From Metridium senile (Eukaryota > Cnidaria > Anthozoa > Actiniaria > Metridiidae): DNA of 64,000 nucleotides. Shown piece by piece: positions 1-10,781 of the stretch. The translations under genes were made by a program, and so were the position numbers. The stretch covers positions 15,777,763 through 15,841,762 of the forward strand of contig OX459108.1 in the NCBI GenBank assembly GCA_949775045.1, written 5' to 3'. The notes below the pieces were generated by a model. It worked only from the letters and a program-made list of their open reading frames with translations, did not search any database and was not told where the DNA came from. The first letter of the stretch is position 1. Each line of letters starts with the position of its first letter.

Positions 1-189
1 AAGTTATTGAATAGCAGGTTTTATTGTATAAGCTAGTCAAATCTTCCATCAATATATTCATTCACTCATTCAATGTTTCCATGTTTGCTCATGTTTCCCA
101 TTTCAACCTTGAGGGTTCTATTCCAACATCATTTTTCTCATTCAACTATTTTCCATTTTTCTTTACTTTTTTCATTTGCTTTTTTTTAT

Positions 190-975
190 TTTTTATTACA
201 GTTTATTATCCATCCATTCACCCATCTATCTGTTGCTTCTGCCATTCATTCTTTTATCCATTCATATATTCATTTATCCCTCCATGTATCCATCCATATA
301 TTCATTTATCCCTCCATGTATCCATCCATATATTCATTTATCCCTCCATGTATCCATCCATATATTCATTTATCCCTCCATGTATCCATCCATATATTCA
401 TTTATCCCTCCATGTATCCATTCATATATTCATTTATCCCTCCATGTATCCATCCATTTATTTATGAATCGTATACCATTCATTCATTTGTTCTTTTATC
501 CAACCATCTTTTCATTCATGAATCCAATCATTTTTCTATTATTTTTTTCTATTCATTGAGATGTATGTGAAATGCACTATATTAGCACAACATTACATTT
601 ATTTATACATTCATTCATCTGTTTGTCCATTTATTCATTCATTTAGTCATCCACCCATCCATTCTTTTATCCATTCAATCATTTATCGATTAATCCACCC
701 ATACATTCTTTCATCCATTAAAATATCCATTTATCCACCCATCCATTCTTTCATCCATTAATATATCCATTTATTTACCCATCCATTCTTTCCTCAATTC
801 ATTCATTCATTTATCGATTCATTCATTCATCCACCCATCCATTCATTCATTTATCCATTCATCCATTCATCCATCCATCCATTCATTCATTTATCCATTC
901 ATTCATTCATTCATCCACCCATCCATTCATTTATTTATCTATCCATTCATTCATCCATACATTCTTTCATCCATT
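190..975. repeat. ATTCATCC-type satellite
   Basis: Dense array of short variants of ATTCATCC and TTTATCCATTCA, including a 30-bp higher-order unit repeated about six times at roughly 262-450 (unit contains CCTCCATGTATCCATCCATA). Open frames across it are repeat translations rich in Ile, His, Pro and Ser. The array continues to about 1130, interrupted by a copied gene tail. Confidence 0.9.
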
Positions 976-977
976 CA

Positions 978-1074
978 TTTAGCTGAGAGACATTGTTGTA
1001 TTAACCTCTGTATTGTTGGCTGGGTTATTGTCAATCTGCACGGCGACCGATACCCGAATACCATCAAACCTCCA
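978..1074 (-). pseudogene. Duplicated 3' tail of the adjacent GPCR gene
   Basis: These 97 bases match 1131-1227, the last 31 codons or so of the GPCR, with 9 mismatches and no gaps. Both copies are preceded by the same ATTC satellite, so the likely event is a tandem duplication or unequal exchange inside the satellite that carried the gene end with it. The copy has no upstream coding sequence and cannot make a receptor. Confidence 0.85.
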
Positions 1075-1131
1075 TTCTTTCATTCTTTCATCCATTCATT
1101 TATCCATTCATTCTTTCATCCATCCATTCAT

Positions 1132-2322
1132 TTAGCTGAGAGACGCTGTTGTAGTAGCCTCTGCACTGTTGGCTGGGTTATTGTCAATCTGCATGGCGAC
1201 TGATGCCCGAATACCATCAAACCTCCAATCGAACGACCTTCGACGATGCAAAGTATGCACAAGAAACACAACACTACCAACACTCTCACCCAGGCCTTCT
1301 CGACTTTGAGCTAATCTAACACGCATGCCCATTGGACAAAGACCCAGCAACACTTCCCAGTATCCTTTGCGAAACGTTTGACTAGTAACACCATATATGG
1401 CAGGGTTCAGACACGAATTAAAGAACGTTAATGCCTCCAGATAATGATGAACTGTTGAGTCCAGTGTTAAGAATCCAAACTTTGACAGCAAATAAAACAC
1501 TTGGTTTGGCCCCCAGCAGAGTATCATACAAACAGACGCCGTAGCGATCATCTTAGTCACGGTGCGTTGGGTATTATGGGACGTCCGTGACGTCATCGTG
1601 TTGCTAGGACGACGATCACTAAGGTCATACATAGGTACAACATTGACTTGGGTCTTACGAATGATGTGACAAAATAATCCCATCATGACTAGCGAGGGTG
1701 CTAATATCTGACCAATGAACTGAAAGACTGCCCAAAGACCACGTGATTTGCCTGTTACTGGTTTCCAGGTACAGCTCGGCCGTGTCTGACCGGGCCAGTA
1801 AGAGACTTCTAAAGGATAACTACACGTAAATACCAAAGCAAAAACACTGGCTATTATAAATGAAGTAATTACTTTTTTCTTGTTTGATGCTGCTTGATAG
1901 TTTAGCGGTTTTGCGACGGCGTACCATCGTTCTATTGTCAATAACAAACAAATATACACAGATAAAACAACTAAACAATATAGCAACCACCTAGACCATA
2001 ATACTCTACAAACAAACTCCCCTAGACGAACACTACCAAAATGAACCGGTATGACGTCACTGAGCACAATAACGTAGGTAATTGCCATGGTAACTGCGAT
2101 GAGGATATCGATAATTGCTAGTAACAGGAAGTAAATGTTGTACGATTTCTTGAGAAGGTTTTTCTTTCTGACAAACAAAATGCAGACAAGAAGGTTCCCA
2201 GAGAAAGCTAGGCCGGCAATCATTTGTAACGTAATGAACTCGGCTAAATGAGCAGGCCATTTTGGTTCCACAGTACTCTCACTTACGTTTCGCATTGTAC
2301 GTTTTATCTCGTGTTTCAACAT
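1132..2322 (-). CDS. Rhodopsin-family (class A) GPCR, single exon
   Basis: Encodes 396 residues starting at an ATG; a second ATG lies at residue 10, just before an N-glycosylation site (NVS). Seven hydrophobic segments are visible. Landmarks are GN in TM1 (N43), LAIID in TM2 (D72), C105 before TM3 pairing with C184 in the second extracellular loop, ERW at 131-133 in place of DRY, P209 in TM5, CWGP at 269-272 in TM6 and NPAIY at 306-310 in TM7. The usual TM4 Trp is not evident. The C-tail is Ser/Thr/Arg-rich. The pattern resembles peptide- or amine-type orphan receptors of early-branching animals, in which single-exon receptors are common; the ligand cannot be told. The stop codon abuts an ATTC satellite. 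Confidence 0.9.
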   Translation of the reverse strand: MLKHEIKRTMRNVSESTVEPKWPAHLAEFITLQMIAGLAFSGNLLVCILFVRKKNLLKKSYNIYFLLLAIIDILIAVTMAITYVIVLSDVIPVHFGSVRLGEFVCRVLWSRWLLYCLVVLSVYICLLLTIERWYAVAKPLNYQAASNKKKVITSFIIASVFALVFTCSYPLEVSYWPGQTRPSCTWKPVTGKSRGLWAVFQFIGQILAPSLVMMGLFCHIIRKTQVNVVPMYDLSDRRPSNTMTSRTSHNTQRTVTKMIATASVCMILCWGPNQVFYLLSKFGFLTLDSTVHHYLEALTFFNSCLNPAIYGVTSQTFRKGYWEVLLGLCPMGMRVRLAQSREGLGESVGSVVFLVHTLHRRRSFDWRFDGIRASVAMQIDNNPANSAEATTTASLS

Positions 2323-5106
2323 TTTATCTCGTTTTCTTCGTCTTTGTCTTTATTAATCAGCTTTTCACAAGTCTGTAGATTAGTCATTGTCCTTAATAAA
2401 GCTTTATCCAAGTGCTGTGAGTACCAGTTGAGAAGAAAGGCGTTGTTCTTCTTGTCAATGTGAACGTTGACTGAAGTACATGACAAACTACGGTCTCTTC
2501 GCGGTTGTCTACCTGACACCTGTGCGCGATAAGACTCAACTTGACTAAAATCTCGTATAAGAAGCCAACTGATAGGCCATTGTCATATCGCCTCGGGTTG
2601 TTTACTGCAGACTCACTAACGAATTGCTCACTGAGTGGTTCATTATCGGCGTTATCTTCAATATAAAAAGCGCACATCACATCATGCCATAATACACGAT
2701 CTGCTGCACTGCTGAGATGGTTTAATGAATGGTCTGCCATCTGCCTGTCCATTTAGATACATAGAATATTATTGATGTTCTTAATTAAAAATGACTTATA
2801 AAGCTTTCAGAACGACGAGTCTGAATGCTCCTTTTTTTACGGTAATAACCTTTTATTTTTAATAACTCTCTCAGTAGTAGCTTAATGAATATGCAAAGTC
2901 ATTGAAAGGCGTTTCATTATGTAACAAATTGATAAGTGTTTTTGTGTTGTTCGTTTAAATGGCAATCAAAATTACAAGAACTTCTGAGTGTCTTGATTGA
3001 GTTTATCAAATACAGAACACAGGCTTAATTCATAGATTTAAAATTTCATAATATTTGCAGTTGACGGTAGACTTCAGACACACGCACAAAAAAAAAACAG
3101 CTAAACGATGTTAAAAATCTGAACAAAAATTGACAAACACAAATTTGTATGCAACGATAAAAATAGCAGAATATAATTTCAGTATTAAAAGCTACAAAAA
3201 AGGAAAATGGTGGGAGAGAGACCATAACTTTAAGCAAGATCGATAACCTGGCCGGTCCGTATGATTATAGACTTAGATTCACTTGATATGACAAACAAAA
3301 AACAGAAAAAGACACCGCATCTGAAATGCGATAACAAGTAAAACTCACTGCATCAAGCTGGTTCATCGGTAAAGCTGCTCGCGTGTGGGATTAATTGATA
3401 CCAAACTACTTTAACTTAAAAAATAAGAACAATTTTTAATCCTGGTACTTAATGTACTCAGAACCATTAACACCAACATCGCTGGTTTAGAGCAGATTTT
3501 ATGACTGAAATGATCCTTGCACGAACCCGGTCAAGGCACGTACACGGCACTGAACTTTCCACAGCCATTACGAGATATACTCTATATCTCTCTCACTACG
3601 TGCATAAACACTAAAAACCATCTCACAGCGTCTTTTATACTGTTTCTTCAAGTGCATTTTTAACAATGATACAAACTTGGCGTTACGCGAAAAACAAAAT
3701 TGGAAAAAAAAAACAAGCAAAATGGTTGAATCTATCCACTACTATATTTATTTATTACAAAAAAAAGCATAACGAACAATTCTGTTGAATGCACTTTAAA
3801 TCTAGCAAAACACTAGTTGAACATAAGTATCTCATCACCCTAGAGGCACGGAAAGCTGCCTGACACGTTTATGTATGAAAAAAATAACTAGGATTATTAT
3901 TATAACATATCCTTCCGTAGAAAAGCAGCACTTCTAGTACCGTGTTTATATATATAGACAAGATATGCGTCACTGATGAATTAAGTATAGTCCATTCACA
4001 AAATACAACTAATAAATGAATGTTTCGTTTATAATGAGTACAGTTTCACTATATATATTTTTGTGAGGAAGTTTTTCTTTTTTTCTTTTTTCTTTTTTTT
4101 TTCCCCCTCTTTCCATTTTTTGTTTTCCTTCTCCAACTTTCCACTGTGCAAAAAGGTTTTTCTTTTTTTTTACTTGATGTGTTAATTTTTTTAATGTTTT
4201 TCATACGCACACGGATATTCCTGTCTTTTCTTTTTCTTTTTTTATGTTCCCTATTTCTTTTTTATTGATTCTGTTTGTTCGTTTTGTTTTCCCACTCTTT
4301 TCCTTTTTCATTTTCAATGAAAGGTCATTATTCCAGTTTTCGATCGTCGAGTTTAGAGTAGTGACAAAAAGCGAGTTAGTGAGAAAGACAGAGAGATATT
4401 AGGCATACATACACGACCACATCAGCTATGCTGTAAATTATTAAATAAATATTATTATCATTGTCAATATTATCACTCTTTTTAGTCACACTTTTGAATC
4501 AGTAGGTTTGTATTTTAGATTTTGTTTCGTTTTACTTTCTTTTCTCCCGTTCTTCATCCTGTTTTGTTTCTCCTTTATTTCTTCCATCTCTTTTCTTTCC
4601 TTCTTTAATTAAATAGTTTCATTATTTTTTTTAACCAGCACTGAAAAATAACAAACTTGTCACTCCATCAATTAAACCCCAAAGTTGAGCGTTTTGTCAT
4701 CAACAATGGCTCCATTGTGTCTCTGGTTGTACTTCAATGTCAGTGCCACTTCCTACTGCAGTTAATGAGTTTCCTGAGGTGAATGAAAGCTTTTTTACTA
4801 GCATTTTTTAATTGAAAACTATACTTAATACTTGAAAAATCTCTAAAAAACCCGAAAACATTAAAAACATGGGAGGAAAGCTAATCGTGGGCTCCCTGTG
4901 TCGTATGACGTCATAACATGGCGAAATTTCTGTTGAAAGTCTTTTCAACATTTTTTGATTTTAAAGCTTCCATTTTCACCAAAATATTATGATTTAAGCT
5001 TACTAAAGCTTATTTGAAGCTTAGAACTATTATCGCTGTGACCGTATGTTGAAAAGGTTGTTAAAATTTATTCGTGTTTGATAAGATTCTTGTCAACGGT
5101 AGTTGC
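2323..5106. other. Spacer with no convincing gene
   Basis: AT-rich spacer. A 119-codon minus-strand frame (2393-2752, ATG start) lies directly upstream of the GPCR but has no recognisable domain and may be its 5' leader. Pyrimidine-rich runs occupy about 4070-4330 and 4520-4620. The segment 3495-3560 shares the words GAGCAGATTT and GGTCAAGGCACG with 30163-30210, so both probably carry fragments of one dispersed repeat. Confidence 0.6.
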
Positions 5107-6087
5107 ATGCTGATGAGTTTACAACCAGTTAATCGTCACGTCATTTTGTTTGCTGTTGGTCTTGCCCTTCTTGTTCAGCAAATACTAAGTAGAATTCACG
5201 TAGAGGTAAGAATAGTTTATGCAGTAATTAATTGTTGTAGGGAGTGTTCATACTTACAGATGTTACAGATATGAAAACATGTTGCATATTGTAGTCTTTT
5301 TTAGAGAATTTTCAACAAAAACGTAATCTTACATTATTTATTTTGATAATTTATTATTTAGGATTCTGGTATTTTGCCTGTAAATGCTGAGAGTTATGCC
5401 ATACAGTTTTGTAAGTAATAGTATTCTATTCTTTGTATAGTTGACATTGTTTTAACCAATTGCTTTTGATTACTTTATCCAAATATATTTTTGTTGTTCT
5501 TGATGATGATGATGCAATGATCGATGCTGTTGTTGTTGTTGTGTTGTGTAATTGCTCACATCAAATCAATGTTTTACATAAATTCAAAAAGTATTATATG
5601 ATTTTCAATTTGATGCATCGATTATCACAGACTGTAAGTTTATATCACACAGCACCCAACTCACATGTTGATTTTTGCTGAGCAAGAAAATGTTTTTATT
5701 ACAGTTAATAAAATGATATTTTTTTACATTTTGTATTAATTGTAGTGTTATCTATATGTACTTATTCAGATTTATCAATTGCTAATGATGCAAGCAGAGA
5801 TCTCACAGTTTCATCAGCTAAACCGCGTTGCTGTTGGGACGTAGAGGAAGGAGATAGAGATTGTAAGGTAAGTAATATAGTCACTTGTTGACAGTCAATG
5901 TTGTTAATGTAATATTTCAACATTTCAACAGTTTTCGTAATCAGAGTGGTGACTGTGATAATGAAATAATGAATACTTTCAAGTTGTTGAAATGTCTGGC
6001 ATCAATCACAAAACGCCGCATCAATCTTTCTCAAAACTATACATACACCTTGACAAATACATTGGACAATCATCATTTTCATTGAAT

Positions 6088-6135
<48 letters not shown>

Positions 6136-9100
6136 TTATATTTATCATCATAATAACCATCATCATCACCTTAACCACCATAATTTATCACTTACTATCA
6201 TCACCATCATCACTCACTGCCATTATCTTCAGCATTATCATCATAATAATAACCATCATCATCGTCATCATCATCAGCATTATCATTATTAATAACCATC
6301 ACCATCAACGTAATCACCATAATCACTTACTATGATCATCACCATCATCACTCACTACCATTATCTTCATCATCATCAGCAACAGCAGCATTATCATCAT
6401 AATAATAACCATCATCATCGTCATCATCATCAGCATTATCATTATCAGTAATAACCATCACCATCAACATAATCACCATAATTACTTACTATCATCACCA
6501 TCATCACTCACTACCATTATCTTCATCATCATCGGCAACAGCAGCATTATCATCATAATAACCATCATCATCAACTTAACCACCATCATCACTCACTACC
6601 ATCACCATCATCATTTACTATCATCACCATCATCACTCACTTTCATCACAGGACCTTTGTTATAATCATCATCATCATCAGCAGCAGCATTATCATGATA
6701 ATAATCACCATCATCACTCACTACCATCACCATCATCACATTTAATAACCCTGTCACTGTCATGTTGTCCTTCAGTCGATGGTATTGATAGGAGGAAATG
6801 AAGTCATCATTGGGCGCAAGAAAGTCCTAAACATGTCATTTCTTTTCCCAACAACAGTAAGTATCCATAACTCTTGATTAGCTCCAAACTATTAAGGGTG
6901 CTTGTCTTCTCTTGGCATGGTAATCAATCACAAATATTAAAATGTTGTTGATGATAGTGGGAGTTGTAGGACTGAGTGGTTCATGGCTGTCTGTATAAGG
7001 ATACAGATACACACCTATTTAAGAAATCGTTGTTGCAATCAAAGCTACAATTTACACTCTGAAGCCTGCAAAGGATGTTGGTAATATGAACATAATTTGT
7101 GATTTATAATACGTTTTCTAAAGAAATATCAGTGTTTCATCATCTACAACTGTAATAATTTACAGTGTTATGGTCATATAACACAACTGACATGTCTATC
7201 CAAAATATATATAATATAATATAGCTTGTATAGCACTTATACAAGTCTGTTCTAAGCGCTTAAAATAAAAATACAAAAATGGATATGATTACAATAAAAA
7301 AGCTAATTTAAATAACTGAGTTTGATAGACTTGAAATGACAGTAATTGAAGGAGGTAGAGAGTTCCAAAGTAGAGGAGCAGCAACTGAGAAAGAACGTAG
7401 ACCATATGACTTGAGATTGTATGATTTTGAAGATAGCAACAAGTGAGAAGATGAGCGGAGATTTCTTGCAGGTTTGTGAATAATGATGAGATCTTGAATG
7501 TAAACAGGCGAAAGACCATGGAGTGCTTTAAATGTTAGAAGAATTATTTTAAACTTAATAATATGCTATGAATAAATCGATAACAAGAGAAGAAATACCG
7601 ACACCCTTTGCAAGCTTCACAGTGTAGACTGCAGCTTTGATTGCGACAACGATTATTGAAATAGGTGTATATATTGTTAATCACCCACTCCCCCTCAGGG
7701 CTTTTCAATGATTATAACAATATTATGAAGGACTTATCGGACTACTGTATGCCAGCAGTTTGAAATATCATGAGTGTGGTTAGTAAATATAATGAGGTAA
7801 AATATAATATTATATGTAATGATGATGATGAGTTCAATGATGATGTTGTGAAAATGATAAATGATAATAATGATAATGATGATGATTGATAATGATTATT
7901 ATGATGATTGATGATGATGATGATGATGATTGATAATGAGTATTATGATGATTGATAATGATAATCATGATGATTGATAATCATGATAATAATAATAATG
8001 ATAATGATGACAACTATCTTAATGCTAATGATAATAATAATGATGATGATGATAATGAGAATGATGATAATAATCTTAATGTGACGCAGGCGGTTTACGT
8101 TCCACTGAGTTGTTTATTATAAAATATTAAACGGCAAATAACCCTGACGGTACGGCACGAAACTATATATAATATTCACATTTTTGTATTAGTACACATT
8201 TACAGTAGCGAAGTATTAAACAAGATGGCGACTGACGACCACATGGGCTGGCTAGGTACCAGACCCCACAGGACGACACAGGGTTCCCGATCCTGACCTA
8301 TTACATTAATGCTAATAATAATAATAATAATGATGATGATAATAATCTTGATGGTAATGATGATAACAATAATGATAATCAAAATGATGATGATGGTCAC
8401 TGTTAATCTTTCAGTATGCCATGGACAGGGTTGGAGAGTGCCTTTTTCTTCTTCAAGTTGACAAGCACAAGACAGAACGAATAAAAGAGGTTGTCTCATT
8501 CAATACAACTGAGCCAAGAGAAGAGGTAGACTGGAAACAAGCATGTAAGTGAACACAACAATAACTCTAATATTCTGTTTGTGTGTTTGTCTGTCAATCT
8601 TTGCTATTACTGTCTGTCCAGCTATTGTCTGTCTGTCTGTCTCCTACTGAGCCCCTCCCAGGGGGAGGGAGGGGGGAGATGTATATTCACTTGTTCCCTT
8701 GATCTTTTTGTATTTTCTCCCTTGTTCCCCATAAGTAAAATAAATAACTGTGTCCCTGAAATGTTTTACCTTATGATCCCCCAAAAAGACTATTGTTTTA
8801 TTTTGTTCCCTTGTTCCCTGAAAATAATTTGGCAGTATCCCTTTTCCCCTTAAAATATTGTTGGAAACCGCAAAACCGCACACAAAAAAATCGACAAAGA
8901 ACACACGATCGCACCAAAATTTGCTAAAAACTGCAACCGCAAGTTTGTGAATCCGCAAAACTGCAGTTCTGTTACGTCATCATTTGGTGGTGGATACAAG
9001 TGTATGTATATGTTATATTCCAGTGTTGGGTTTTGGTGGTGGATACAAGTGTATGTATATGTTATATTCCAGTGTTGGGTTTTGGTGGTGGATACAAGAC

Positions 9101-10747
9101 GTGTAAAGGGGTTGACTTGGATCCTCGTAAAGAATGTAAACCAGTAGACTGCCTGGAGAAGTACAATGGCTATCGGTCATTCTTTGACAAACAGAAAGGG
9201 AAATGTCAACCTGTACATAACTGTTATACCAAGATGGACAACGATCAACTGCCTGAAATAGTAAGATATGATAGAAGATTTTTAATCATCATCTCCATTA
9301 TCATCACTGACAATGATGGTAGTCATGACATCATGCTATTATCTTCATCATCATTGTCATCACTAACATTATTATCACCAGTATCATCATCATCGTCATC
9401 ACCATCGTCATTAATTTTAAGTCACCATTATTGTCATCACCATCATCATCATCATCATCACCATCATCATCACCACCATCATCATCATCATCACCATCAT
9501 CATTTCCATCACCATCATCATCAATTACATGCCTTGTCTAACACTGTCTGTGTTTCCCATTAGGCGTTTGACAAGGACCATAACGAGTGTAAAAGTCTTA
9601 TCGGTGATAAACTAACAGAAAAACAGAAGAAGTTTCTACTGGACAAGAGTGATAAGAGTTCACTGGCAAAAAAGAGATTTAATCTCGAGGACATTAAAGA
9701 AATTAACCCGGTTAGTAGCTACAACATCAAGACATTTGCTTGTCCACGAGTACGCCTCGTAAATAGCGATATAATTTTTTTAAAATTGTTTATTTATTCA
9801 ACTTCCAACAGAGTTGTGGATTATCTACTGAACAGGTGGAATTACACCTATAGCCTAAACACTCATATAAAACTAAAAAATATAAACAAAAGTAAAAAGT
9901 TACAAAGTAAATTATCACTACATTACGGCCTACATTTTGAGCAGGGATCTTTAATAAGTTTGCTTACCCACTTAGAGTTACTCTGTAAAAATAGATGTCT
10001 ATGTATGTCTCGTTAATAACATGCAATCATACAATCATGGGCTCCTGATGCAATATAGTTCTGCTCTCAGGGGCGGATCCAGAAATGTGTCAGGGGGTGT
10101 CCCAATTGCAAATGAAGGGCTCTGTAGTGTTAGGGGGTGTTCGGTCACTAAATGTCACTAAATAGGGAGGTGTCCGGTGTCTCTAAAGGACACCCCCTAG
10201 ATCCGCCCCTGGCTCTCAACTTCATTCTGTTTACTCTTTTTGAGAAGTTAGTAGCAAAGCTGGACCTCTAGGATTTCTGCACGTAAAACATTTACGTAGT
10301 TGAGCTGCTCATGTTGACTTATTTAAATTTCTTAACTAACGTTTTTCGAGTTGTTCAAGCTTTGTTAACTTTGTGTCTGTGTGTCCAGGTACCACTCGAT
10401 TGTAATAATGGTCAACGTGTTGGATCAGTGTGTGTCTGTGATGATGGGTGGGGGACAGATACCTCTGTGGTTGCTAATGGCGAAGAGAGATATATCTTTA
10501 ACTGGTGCAACAAGAGAATATTAACACCATTCAGCGTCTCGGTACAGATCCAGACTATTATGCTGATGACTGTATCCTTTGATGGCATATGATGATGATG
10601 ATGATGATGATGTTGATGATGATGATGATGGTTATAATATAGAAGATTATGATGATAAATATGATGGTGGTGATGATGCGATAATGCTGGTGATGATGGT
10701 GATTATAATGATGGTGATGGTGGTGATTACAATGACGGTGATGATGA

Positions 10748-10781
<34 letters not shown>

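Noticed and set aside
24..761. Overlapping plus-strand ORFs of 66-165 codons
   Set aside because: They are translations of the ATTC/ATCC satellite; all frames are open because the repeat rarely makes stops.
2393..2752. 119-codon minus-strand ORF just upstream of the GPCR
   Set aside because: ATG start but no domain, signal or homology pattern; more likely 5' leader or chance.
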